Shown: positions 1-7,332 of the stretch, in pieces | Position numbering within the stretch: the first letter of the stretch is position 1 | Layout: each line of letters opens with the position of its first letter | Source of the DNA: an uncultured Porphyromonadaceae bacterium | Lineage (GTDB): Bacteria; Bacteroidota; Bacteroidia; Bacteroidales; Muribaculaceae | Assembly: GCA_900550645.1 (NCBI GenBank) | Contig: URTA01000040.1 | Span: 1-23,630 of the forward strand | Direction: 5' to 3' | DNA: 23,630 nt | Notes under the pieces: model-generated | The model's database searches: none | Told to the model about the DNA's origin: nothing | What the model saw: the letters and a program-made list of their open reading frames with translations, nothing else | Program-made: the position numbers and the translations under genes

Positions 1-1235
1 ACCTTGCCAAGCTCGAGGAGGCCAAGCTGCGCGACCACCGCAAGCTCGGCCGCGAGCTGGGCCTGTTCATGACCGACGAGCTGGTCGGCCGGGGCCTTCC
101 GATGTTCCTGCCCAAGGGCTACACGGTCTGGCGCATTCTGGAAAACTATATCCGCGACAAGGAGCTCAAGCTGGGCTATCAGCACGTGCTCACGCCCTGC
201 GTCGGCACGGTCGAGCTTTACAAGACCTCCGGCCACTGGGATCACTACAAGCAGAATATGTACACCACCGTCATCGACGGAACGGAATTTGCCGTAAAGC
301 CCATGAACTGTCCCGGCGGTATGCTGGTTTATAAATCCGAGCCCCGCTCGTACCGTGATCTCCCCATGAGAATAGGCGAGCTGGGTCTTGTACACCGTCA
401 CGAAAAGAGCGGCGAGCTGCACGGACTGACCCGCGTGCGCGGATTTACGCAGGACGACGCGCACATATTCTGCGCCCCCAACCAGATCAAAGACGAGTTC
501 CTAAAGGTGATGGACATAATCCTCTACATCTTCAAGGCTCTCAAGTTTGACAACTACGAGGCACAGATTTCGCTGCGCGACCCGAACAACAAGACAAAAT
601 ACATCGGCAGCGACGAGAACTGGCACCTGGCGGAACAGGCTATCATAGAGGCCTGTGCCGAAAAGGGGCTCAACGCCCGCACCGAGACTGGCGAGGCTGC
701 CTTTTATGGGCCGAAACTCGACTTCATGGTACGCGACGCAATCGGCCGCCGCTGGCAGCTCGGCACAATCCAGGTGGACTACAACCTGCCGGAACGCTTC
801 GGGCTGGAATATACCGGCTCTGACAACCAGAAGCACCGTCCGGTCATGATACACCGCGCCCCATTCGGCTCGATGGAACGTTTCGTGGCCGTGCTGCTGG
901 AGCATACCGCCGGCAAGCTGCCGCTGTGGCTCATACCCGAACAGGCAGTCATCCTCCCCATTTCGGAAAAATACAACGACTATGCCTACGAGGTGCGCAA
1001 GCAGCTCGACCAGGCAGACGTGCGTGCCATGGTAGACGACCGCAACGAGAAGATTGGCAAGAAGATACGCGACAACGAGCTCAAGAAGATACCATACCTG
1101 CTCGTTGTTGGCGAGAAAGAAGCCGCCGAAGGCCTCGTGGCAGTGCGCCGCCAGGGCGAGGGCGACAAGGGCGCGATGACAATACAGTCGTTTGCCGACC
1201 TTATCAACGCAGAAGTTGCCGCCATGACAGACTGA
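1..1235 (+). CDS. thrS: Threonyl-tRNA synthetase, 3' part (start lies before the window)
   Basis: Charges tRNA-Thr with threonine in the cytoplasm. The frame is open from base 3 (410 residues visible), so the gene is cut by the window edge and the N-terminal TGS and editing domains are missing. Visible are the class II catalytic core and the anticodon-binding domain. MNCPGGM holds the first zinc ligand (C103 of the visible part), TQDDAHIF gives H154 and motif 3 HRAPFGSMERF gives H284. Their spacing matches the Cys/His/His zinc site that recognises threonine in E. coli ThrRS (C334, H385, H511). Motif 2 is RHEKSGELHGLTRVRGF. The anticodon-binding domain starts near PLWLIPEQAVILPI. The internal ATG at base 69 is not the true start, because typical ThrRS sequence (EEAKLRDHRKLG) lies upstream of it. 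It is followed after 51 bases by infC, the usual thrS-infC-rpmI-rplT order. No truncation or frameshift is visible. Confidence 0.97.
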   Translation, partial: LAKLEEAKLRDHRKLGRELGLFMTDELVGRGLPMFLPKGYTVWRILENYIRDKELKLGYQHVLTPCVGTVELYKTSGHWDHYKQNMYTTVIDGTEFAVKPMNCPGGMLVYKSEPRSYRDLPMRIGELGLVHRHEKSGELHGLTRVRGFTQDDAHIFCAPNQIKDEFLKVMDIILYIFKALKFDNYEAQISLRDPNNKTKYIGSDENWHLAEQAIIEACAEKGLNARTETGEAAFYGPKLDFMVRDAIGRRWQLGTIQVDYNLPERFGLEYTGSDNQKHRPVMIHRAPFGSMERFVAVLLEHTAGKLPLWLIPEQAVILPISEKYNDYAYEVRKQLDQADVRAMVDDRNEKIGKKIRDNELKKIPYLLVVGEKEAAEGLVAVRRQGEGDKGAMTIQSFADLINAEVAAMTD

Positions 1236-1286
1236 AAAGAAACAACTAAAAACAAGATAACAACAAACACATCCAGAAGCTACTGA

Positions 1287-1973
1287 ATGGAGAAAAAACC
1301 CCAATTCAACGGACCACGGCGACCGGGCGGCTCACGCCCTCGTCCCGGACAGCGTCCGCGACCGGGCGACCGGAACAACAAAGACCCGTATGCAACCAAC
1401 GAGCATATCCGTGCACGTGAGGTGCGTCTCGTGGGCGACAATGTGGAGCAAGGCATTTACCCGATAGACAAGGCCTTGCGCATTGCCCGCGAGCAGGAAC
1501 TCGACCTGATTGAGATTTCCCCCACGGCAGACCCGCCCGTATGCCGCATCCTGGACTACCAGAAATTTCTCTATCAGCAGAAAAAACGCCAGAAGGAACA
1601 GAAGCAGAAGGCTGCCAAGGTCGTTGTCAAGGAAATACGCTTCGGTCCGCAGACTGACGACCATGACTACAACTTCAAGCTGAAACACGCCAAGGGATTC
1701 CTCTCCGAGGGGTCGAAAGTCAAGGCATACGTGTTCTTCCGCGGACGTTCCATCCTCTTCAAGGAACAAGGAGAAATACTCCTTCTGCGCTTTGCCAACG
1801 ACCTCGAGGAATACGGCAAGGTGGAGATGATGCCCGTACTCGAGGGCAAGCGCATGACCATCATGCTCTCGCCCGTCAAGGCTCAGGCATCCAAGAAGGA
1901 GAAAGCCCCCCGACCCGAAAAGAAAGAGGACAGCGACAAACCAGCAACAGAAAACAATTCCACACGAGAATAA
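1287..1973 (+). CDS. infC: Translation initiation factor IF-3
   Basis: IF-3 binds the 30S subunit, checks the start codon and initiator tRNA, and keeps subunits apart. The N-domain begins near residue 37 with the hallmark NEHIRAREVRLVGDN and ends with ISPTADPPVCRILDY. The C-domain carries VKEIRFGPQTDDHDYNFK, a lysine-rich linker (KKRQKEQKQK) before it, and VLEGKRMTIMLSP. At 228 residues it is longer than the roughly 180 of E. coli. The extra length is an Arg/Pro/Gly-rich N-terminal tail (residues about 9-29) and a Lys/Glu-rich C-terminal tail. The codon just before the ATG is an in-frame TGA, so the start cannot be moved upstream and it is ATG, not the rare AUU/AUC known for infC in other phyla. 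The upstream gap is A-rich with no Shine-Dalgarno motif. Confidence 0.97.
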   Translation: MEKKPQFNGPRRPGGSRPRPGQRPRPGDRNNKDPYATNEHIRAREVRLVGDNVEQGIYPIDKALRIAREQELDLIEISPTADPPVCRILDYQKFLYQQKKRQKEQKQKAAKVVVKEIRFGPQTDDHDYNFKLKHAKGFLSEGSKVKAYVFFRGRSILFKEQGEILLLRFANDLEEYGKVEMMPVLEGKRMTIMLSPVKAQASKKEKAPRPEKKEDSDKPATENNSTRE

Positions 1974-1990
1974 AATTAACAGAGACCGTA

Positions 1991-2003
1991 GGCACCCAGT
2001 GCC
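1991..2003 (+). other. Small GC hairpin between infC and rpmI
   Basis: GGCAC, loop CCA, GTGCC is a perfect 5-bp stem in the 67-base gap between the infC stop and the rpmI start. It is followed by AT-rich sequence but not by a T-run, so I do not call it a terminator. It could be an mRNA processing or attenuation element, or chance. Confidence 0.25.
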
Positions 2004-2040
2004 GAGGTGAATTACAAACAACTAAATTTTCTTCACAACA

Positions 2041-2238
2041 ATGCCAAAGGTTAAGACCAATGCCGCCAGCAAGAAGCGTTTCGCCCTTACTGGAACGGGC
2101 AAAATCAAAAGAAAGCATGCCTACCACAGCCACATCCTGACCAAGAAGTCGAAGAAGCGCAAGCGCAACCTCGACCACACAGGACTGGTAGAAAGTGCCA
2201 ACATCAAGGCTGTTCGCGAACTGCTCGCCCTCAAGTAA
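2041..2238 (+). CDS. rpmI: 50S ribosomal protein L35
   Basis: Small basic protein of the large ribosomal subunit. The 65 residues match the usual L35 length and pattern: start MPKVKTNAASKKRF, then TGTGKIKRKHAYHSHIL and the lysine/arginine-rich KKSKKRKRNL, which packs against 23S rRNA. It lies 67 bases after infC and 121 bases before rplT, the conserved order across bacteria. The start is preceded by an AT-rich stretch (TTTTCTTCACAACA) rather than a Shine-Dalgarno sequence, as usual in Bacteroidota. Nothing in the sequence is unusual for the family. Confidence 0.97.
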   Translation: MPKVKTNAASKKRFALTGTGKIKRKHAYHSHILTKKSKKRKRNLDHTGLVESANIKAVRELLALK

Positions 2239-2295
2239 GCACAGCGGCATAACGCCTGACAACAAAATTCAATCTCATCTCAATTTTTATTAACC

Positions 2296-2342
2296 GGATG
2301 CGGAGCACACCAAGAGCAATCTTCACACTGCCGCTCACATCC
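2296..2342 (+). promoter_or_regulatory. Possible structured leader before rplT
   Basis: GGATGCGGAGC at 2296-2306 can pair with GCTCACATCC at 2333-2342 with one C-A mismatch and one bulged G, enclosing about 26 bases. It ends 17 bases before the rplT ATG in an unusually long (121-base) gap for this operon. L20 is known to repress its own operon in E. coli and Bacillus by binding structured leader RNA. That this structure plays such a role is inference, since I have no alignment. Confidence 0.3.
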
Positions 2343-2359
2343 AAAAAATCGAAAAAGAA

Positions 2360-2710
2360 ATGCCAAGATCAGTCAACCACGTTGCATCACGTGCCAAAAG
2401 AAAGAAAATACTGAAACTCACACGCGGCTACTACGGAAGCCGCCGCAACGTATGGACCGTCGCCAAGAACACATGGGAAAAAGGTCTGACCTACGCCTAC
2501 CGTGACCGCAAGCAGAAGAAACGCAACTTCCGCGCACTGTGGATACAGCGTATCAATGCTGCCGCACGCCTGCAGGATCTCTCATATTCCAAGCTCATGG
2601 GCCTGATTCACAAAGCAGGTATCGAGATCAACCGCAAAGTCCTCGCGGATCTCGCAGTCAACAACCCCGAGGCTTTCAAGGCTATCGTAGACAAGGCAAA
2701 GAACGCCTGA
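2360..2710 (+). CDS. rplT: 50S ribosomal protein L20
   Basis: Early-assembly protein of the 50S subunit that binds 23S rRNA. The 116 residues match the usual L20 length (about 114-120). The protein opens with MPRSVNHVASRAKRKKILKL, continues with GYYGSRRNVWTVAKNTWEKGLTYAYRDRK, and has the globular C-terminal half with LWIQRINAAARLQDLSYSKLMGLI and NRKVLADLAVNNPEAF. The start is preceded by an A-rich stretch (AAAAAATCGAAAAAGAA) typical of strong Bacteroidota starts. It is the last gene of the thrS-infC-rpmI-rplT unit and is followed by a strong hairpin. In other bacteria L20 autoregulates this operon, and the structured gap upstream makes this possible here. Confidence 0.97.
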   Translation: MPRSVNHVASRAKRKKILKLTRGYYGSRRNVWTVAKNTWEKGLTYAYRDRKQKKRNFRALWIQRINAAARLQDLSYSKLMGLIHKAGIEINRKVLADLAVNNPEAFKAIVDKAKNA

Positions 2711-2750
2711 CACCCCATTCAGGTTGACATTCCACCTGAACAAGCATAGC

Positions 2751-2785
2751 AAGGCTCTCCACGACCGCATGCCGTGGAGAGCCTT
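2751..2785 (+). terminator. Hairpin terminator after rplT
   Basis: AAGGCTCTCCACG at 2751-2763 is the exact reverse complement of CGTGGAGAGCCTT at 2773-2785, a perfect 13-bp stem with a 9-base loop. It begins 40 bases after the rplT stop. No clear T-run follows, so it may work as a weak or factor-assisted terminator or as a 3'-end stabiliser, but its place at the end of the translation operon fits termination. Confidence 0.65.
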
Positions 2786-2832
2786 CATGCACACAGAACC
2801 CCACCGCCAATTATGCACAGGCACAAAATAAA

Positions 2833-2886
2833 GGCATGCCTACATCGTTAGTAATGTAGTTATATTCAGGTTATCCGATTATCCGA
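2833..2886 (+). promoter_or_regulatory. Short repeats upstream of the GT4 gene
   Basis: The gap before the glycosyltransferase gene holds an 8-bp palindrome (GGCATGCC, 2833-2840), an inverted repeat CTACAT/ATGTAG (2840-2845 and 2854-2859), and an exact tandem octamer TTATCCGA (2871-2878 and 2879-2886) that ends 12 bases before the ATG. I found no TAnnTTTG box here, so the promoter is not identified. The repeats could be regulator sites, but this is inference from pattern only. Confidence 0.3.
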
Positions 2887-2898
2887 CAATCAAACTAT

Positions 2899-4116
2899 AT
2901 GAAGGTTCTACAAGTCAACAAGTACCATTACCTGCGGGGTGGTGCAGAAAGGGTGTTCTTCAATACCATGGATTTGCTGTCATCCCATGGGCATGTGGTC
3001 ATACCGTTCTGCACGCATTACCACAAGAACCTGCCGTCTGAATACGACAGATACTTTGCTGACGCACCTGAAATACGAGAGCAGAGCATCACAGGAAAAA
3101 TCAAAGCTATACCGAGATTTTTCCACAACAGCGATGCCGCCCGCAAGCTAGATCAGCTTCTGTCGGACACAAAACCAGACATCGCACACCTGCACAACAT
3201 CTTCAACGGCCTGTCAATGGCCATCCTGCCAGTGTTTGCCAAACATGGCGTACCGGTAGTATGGACCTTGCACGACTGTCGCATGGCCTGTCCTACGCCT
3301 GACTGGATGAAATACGGAAAGAATTGCGAGAACTGCCGCAAAAGATTGTTTCTGAACTGCATCAAACACCGATGCTGCGACAACAATGCCGCAATCAGCC
3401 TATTCAGCATGCTGGAAATGATACACAAGGATTTCCTGTTCAATTACGACAAATACATCTCACGATACATCTTCCTCAGCAGAGAATACCAACGCATCAT
3501 AAGCATACACCGTCCCCATTTCAGTTCAAAAGGTTTGATTCTGCACAATTTCACCCCAATATCTGGCATAGTAAAGGAAACAGAAGACTACCTGCTGTAT
3601 TTCGGGAGGGTCACAAAAGAAAAGGGAGTGAGAACCATTTTGGAAGCAGCAAAACAGGCATCTTCAGTAAAAATAAAGATTGCCGGAACAGGGGAAATGA
3701 GAGAATACATACAGCAACACGCACCTTCAAATGTGGAAGCGTTAGGCTTTTTGAACGGAGAGCCGCTCACAAAAGCTATCGGGCAAGCGAAAGCCGTTCT
3801 CGTCCCTTCGGAAAGCATGGACAACAACCCTATGTCTGTAATCGAGGCAAACATGCTTGCCAGGCCGGCGATAGGCACCCGAATAGGCGGAATACCGGAA
3901 ATAATTGTGCCGGGCAAGACCGGATGGCTCATAGATGTCGGAGACGCTGACGCTCTCGCCCGCTGCATGGAGGCCGCATGGAACATGCCACAAGGCGAGT
4001 ATGCCGCCATGCGAGAGAACTGCCGCGCATTCGCCATGGAAAACTTCTCGCCCGAGAGCCATTACAAGCGGCTTATGGGGATATACGAGGATGCGATTGC
4101 GTCCTCTAGAAAATAA
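2899..4116 (+). CDS. Glycosyltransferase family 4 (GT-B fold)
   Basis: Probable cytoplasmic retaining glycosyltransferase that adds a sugar to a surface polysaccharide or lipid-linked glycan; donor and acceptor are unknown. The 405-residue protein shows GGAERV (14-19) in the acceptor half, FGRVTKEKG (235-243) at the start of the nucleotide-sugar half, and PSESMDNNPMSVIEA near 303-317, where the usual EX7E pair appears as D308 and E316. GGIPEII and GKTGWLI follow, all typical of GT4. A cysteine cluster (C127, C131, C143, C146, C154, C159, C160) lies in the middle, a feature I recall from related GT4 proteins and possibly a metal site. No signal peptide or membrane segment is seen. It stands alone between the ribosomal operon and dapA. 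The body is about 38-47 % G+C by hand counts while the last 200 bases are about 60 %, suggesting acquired or mosaic DNA. Confidence 0.88.
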   Translation: MKVLQVNKYHYLRGGAERVFFNTMDLLSSHGHVVIPFCTHYHKNLPSEYDRYFADAPEIREQSITGKIKAIPRFFHNSDAARKLDQLLSDTKPDIAHLHNIFNGLSMAILPVFAKHGVPVVWTLHDCRMACPTPDWMKYGKNCENCRKRLFLNCIKHRCCDNNAAISLFSMLEMIHKDFLFNYDKYISRYIFLSREYQRIISIHRPHFSSKGLILHNFTPISGIVKETEDYLLYFGRVTKEKGVRTILEAAKQASSVKIKIAGTGEMREYIQQHAPSNVEALGFLNGEPLTKAIGQAKAVLVPSESMDNNPMSVIEANMLARPAIGTRIGGIPEIIVPGKTGWLIDVGDADALARCMEAAWNMPQGEYAAMRENCRAFAMENFSPESHYKRLMGIYEDAIASSRK

Positions 4117-4156
4117 CCCACACAACCGGAGCACAGCAAAAGCACGGCATCTGCAC

Positions 4157-4187
4157 TTGGCGGTATCGTGTTTTTTTCCTACTTTTG
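4157..4187 (+). promoter_or_regulatory. Bacteroidota-type promoter of dapA-dnaG
   Basis: TTG at 4157-4159, 20 bases, then TACTTTTG at 4180-4187. This is an exact match to the TAnnTTTG -7 box of the housekeeping sigma factor in Bacteroidota, at the expected distance from the -33 element. Transcription would begin near 4194, about 15 bases before the dapA start. The gene following at once on the same strand supports the call. Confidence 0.75.
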
Positions 4188-4208
4188 TGACATAGAAAAC
4201 AATCCTAT

Positions 4209-5105
4209 ATGGTCTACTTCCAACCCAAGGGAATGGGTGTGGCACTCGTCACCCCGTTTCAAGCAGACAAAAGCGTTGATTATGAGGCTCTGAAACGCCT
4301 TGTTGAGTATGTCATCGACGAAGGCGCAGACTTCATCGTCGTACAAGGCACGACAGGAGAGACAGCCACCATGACGCACGACGAAATTGAGCGTGTGTCC
4401 GATGCCGTGCGCCATTATGCTGCCGGCCGCGTTCCTCTGGTCATAGGCATTGGAGGCAACTGCACAGCGAATGTATGCCACGAAATAAAAAGCCGCGACT
4501 TGGACGGCTACGCGGCAGTGCTGTCAGTAGTTCCCTTCTACAACAAGCCCCAGCAAGAGGGCATATACCGCCATTACACAGAAATAGCAAACGCCTCTCC
4601 CCTGCCGGTAATATTGTACAACGTACCTGGGCGCACCGGGGTCAACATGACAGCAGAAACCACTCTGCGCCTTGCAGAGGTCGACAACATCATCGCCGTC
4701 AAGGAAGCCTCGGGCAATTTCACTCAGATAGAGCAAATCATCAAGCACGCCCCGAAGGGCTTCAACGTCATCTCCGGCGACGACGGCATCACCTTCCCGC
4801 TAATAAGCCTTGGAGCGTCAGGTGTAATTTCCGTACTCGGCAATGCCTGTCCGCGAAAATTCTCGGAGATGGTACACATGGCTCTTTCGGGGAATATGGA
4901 CGGAGCACGCCGCCTGCACCACGAGTTTGCCGAAGTGTTCCGGCTGCTGTTCGTTGACGGCAACCCCTCCGGCATAAAATGCGCCCTGGCACATCTGGGA
5001 TTGGCGCAAGAAATACTGCGTCTGCCGCTGGTAAGCGTCACAGACCACACGCGGCAGCTGCTGCGCCAGGCGTTAGTGTCGATAGGCTACAACAGCCGCA
5101 TCTGA
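4209..5105 (+). CDS. dapA: 4-hydroxy-tetrahydrodipicolinate synthase
   Basis: Condenses pyruvate with aspartate semialdehyde, the first committed step of the lysine and meso-diaminopimelate branch, and so feeds peptidoglycan synthesis. The protein has the usual 298 residues of a single TIM barrel. The pyruvate-binding motif GTTGET is at 47-52, the catalytic tyrosine Y137 lies in YNVPGRTG, and the Schiff-base lysine is K165 in VKEASG. The C-terminal part has SGDDGITFPLISLGASGVISV and DGNPSGIKCAL. The start at MVYFQPKGMGVALVTPF fits close relatives, which have a few residues before GMGVALVTPF. A strong promoter lies just upstream. dnaG starts 7 bases after the stop, so the two are very probably co-transcribed, which ties a wall precursor gene to a replication gene. 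No anomaly is seen. Confidence 0.96.
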   Translation: MVYFQPKGMGVALVTPFQADKSVDYEALKRLVEYVIDEGADFIVVQGTTGETATMTHDEIERVSDAVRHYAAGRVPLVIGIGGNCTANVCHEIKSRDLDGYAAVLSVVPFYNKPQQEGIYRHYTEIANASPLPVILYNVPGRTGVNMTAETTLRLAEVDNIIAVKEASGNFTQIEQIIKHAPKGFNVISGDDGITFPLISLGASGVISVLGNACPRKFSEMVHMALSGNMDGARRLHHEFAEVFRLLFVDGNPSGIKCALAHLGLAQEILRLPLVSVTDHTRQLLRQALVSIGYNSRI

Positions 5106-5112
5106 TCATGAG

Positions 5113-7308
5113 GTGATAGACAAAGCCACAGTCCAACGCATAAAGGATGCCGCCGACATCGTCGAGGTGGTAAGCGATTATGTGCATCTGACCCGGCGCG
5201 GCTCAAACTACATGGGGCTGTGTCCGTTCCACAACGAGCGCACTCCCTCGTTTTCCGTCAACAAGCGGCGCAATTTCTGCTACTGCTTCTCATGCCACAA
5301 AGGCGGCTCACCTGTCAACTTCATCATGGAGAAAGAGGGCATATCATACCACGACGCCCTGCTCCAGCTCGCGGCAAAATACGGCATAGAAGTGCATGAG
5401 CGAGAATTGTCAGACGAGGAACGCGACCTTCAGAATGAGCGCGACTCAATGTTCACAGCCAACAAATGGGCGATGGAACAGATGTCGGCAAACCTTACAG
5501 AGACCGATGAGGGAAAAGACGTAGGCCTGCAATATTTCTACCAGAGAGGACTGACCGACGAGGCAATACGAGCTTTCCACCTGGGATATGCAATCGACCG
5601 CGGCAATGCTCTTGCCTCAGCAGCCCGCAATGCCGGGTACGACCAGGAGATCCTGGTGAAACTCGGAGTGCTCGGCAAATCGCAGGACGAGCGCATATAC
5701 GACCGTTTCCGTGGGCGCGTGATATTCCCTGTGTTCACTACGTCAGGCAAGGTAGTGGCTTTCGGCGGACGCACGCTGAAAGGCGACAAGGCGAAATACA
5801 TAAACTCGCCCGAATCAGAGATATACAAGAAGAGCAACGAGCTGTACGGCATATACCAGGCTAAAAACTCGATAGTCCGCGAAGACAAATGTTTCCTCGT
5901 AGAGGGATACATGGATGTCATAGGGATGTGGCAGTCCGGACTACAGAATGTCGTGGCCTCGTCCGGCACCGCCCTTACCGATGGGCAGATAGCCATGATA
6001 CACCGGTTCACGTCAAACGTCACGCTGATATACGACGGCGACAACGCCGGCATCCACGCCGCCCTGCGCGGCATAGACATGCTGCTGTCGCATCGGCTCA
6101 ACGTCAAGGTACTGCTGCTGCCTGACGGCCATGACCCGGATTCATTCGCCAAGGCTCACACCCCTGACGAGTTCCGACAATACATAGCAGACAACGAGAC
6201 CGACATCATCCGCTTCAAGACCAAGGTGCTGCTCGACGCGAGCGGCAACGACCCGCAACAGCGGTCAGCGGCAATACACTCAATAGTCGAGTCGCTCGCG
6301 TGCATACCGGACAACATAGCCCGCAATGTATATATCGGGGAATGTTCACGACTGCTCGGCGTGGAAGAATCAGTGATTGCCGTCGAGACACGCCGTGCAC
6401 GAGAAAAAGCAGTAAGCAATGCCTCTCGCGCACGATCATACACTGCCATTGGCACAACAGACACGCCGCCCTCAAATACGCAACCGGCAGCACAGGGACA
6501 AACCGCACAGCCTGCCCAAACAACTGCCCCCTCAACAACCGGGAAGCGCAAGCTTACGCCGCTGGACAGAAGGCTGCAAAAATGCGAGGAAGAAGTGCTG
6601 CGGTACTGCGTGCGCTACGGCATGCTGTATTTCTGCGAAGGCATCGACAGCAACGGCGAGCCTGTGCAGATGAACATCAACCAATATGTCCGCAACGAGC
6701 TCAGCGAGGACAACATGACTTTTTCTGTCGAGGCTTACCGCAAGGTGTTTGAAGAACTCGACCGGCTCTCCGCCTCGTTCAATGAGGCCTTTGCCGAATT
6801 TGCTGCGTCAAAAGAGCCGGAATATGAACAGGTTAGAAACAACCGGTACGCCGAACTGTCTGCTATGCAGCTGTCGCTTGCCGATATGCAAAGCGAAGAG
6901 CAACGGCTGGAACAGGCCATTGCGGAAAGGCGCAATGCCGACCTGGCCGAATTTGCCATGATATGGCCCGGACAACAGCTGGCAAGTGCCGAGAACAACG
7001 ACGTGCGAACCACCTCAACCCGACTGCTTACAGCCAAATATCAACTCAGCCGCGTATACAGCCGTAACGGAGCGCACGTGGCAGACGAATCCGAGAGACT
7101 CGGGGAACTTATACCGCGAGCCCTGGACGAATGGAAAGACTCAATACTCCAGCAGCGGCAACAAGACCTTCGCAAGCAGCTGGCCGAAGCATCTGCCGCC
7201 GGTGAAACCGACACCGAGTCACGGATTCAACAGGAATTGTTTGACCTCATGGCAATGCGGTCGCAGGTGGCACGCAACATAGGCGACCGTATAATATCCG
7301 CAACATAA
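5113..7308 (+). CDS. dnaG: DNA primase
   Basis: Synthesises RNA primers at the replication fork together with the DnaB helicase. The CHC2 zinc-binding domain is at the N-terminus: C37 and H40 in CPFHNERTPSF, C58 and C61 in CYCFSCHKGG. The RNA-polymerase domain contains FGGRTL and GYMD-type TOPRIM motifs: EGYMD (264-268) and the metal-binding DGDNAG (308-313). The protein has 731 residues against 581 in E. coli. The extra length is a Thr/Pro/Gln/Ala-rich linker at about 435-477 and a long charged helical C-terminal part that should bind helicase. The start is GTG at 5113, since the nearby ATG at 5108 hits TGA after one codon, and MIDKATVQRIKDAADIVEVV matches the family start. It follows dapA by 7 bases and precedes the ABC ATPase gene by 24. 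Confidence 0.96.
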   Translation: MIDKATVQRIKDAADIVEVVSDYVHLTRRGSNYMGLCPFHNERTPSFSVNKRRNFCYCFSCHKGGSPVNFIMEKEGISYHDALLQLAAKYGIEVHERELSDEERDLQNERDSMFTANKWAMEQMSANLTETDEGKDVGLQYFYQRGLTDEAIRAFHLGYAIDRGNALASAARNAGYDQEILVKLGVLGKSQDERIYDRFRGRVIFPVFTTSGKVVAFGGRTLKGDKAKYINSPESEIYKKSNELYGIYQAKNSIVREDKCFLVEGYMDVIGMWQSGLQNVVASSGTALTDGQIAMIHRFTSNVTLIYDGDNAGIHAALRGIDMLLSHRLNVKVLLLPDGHDPDSFAKAHTPDEFRQYIADNETDIIRFKTKVLLDASGNDPQQRSAAIHSIVESLACIPDNIARNVYIGECSRLLGVEESVIAVETRRAREKAVSNASRARSYTAIGTTDTPPSNTQPAAQGQTAQPAQTTAPSTTGKRKLTPLDRRLQKCEEEVLRYCVRYGMLYFCEGIDSNGEPVQMNINQYVRNELSEDNMTFSVEAYRKVFEELDRLSASFNEAFAEFAASKEPEYEQVRNNRYAELSAMQLSLADMQSEEQRLEQAIAERRNADLAEFAMIWPGQQLASAENNDVRTTSTRLLTAKYQLSRVYSRNGAHVADESERLGELIPRALDEWKDSILQQRQQDLRKQLAEASAAGETDTESRIQQELFDLMAMRSQVARNIGDRIISAT

Positions 7309-7332
7309 ACTCTCCCGAAAACAATACTCTAA

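Noticed and set aside
501..1304. Long open frame on the minus strand opposite thrS
   Set aside because: Shadow of a high-GC real gene: composition is odd, no family features, and thrS motifs are clear on the plus strand.
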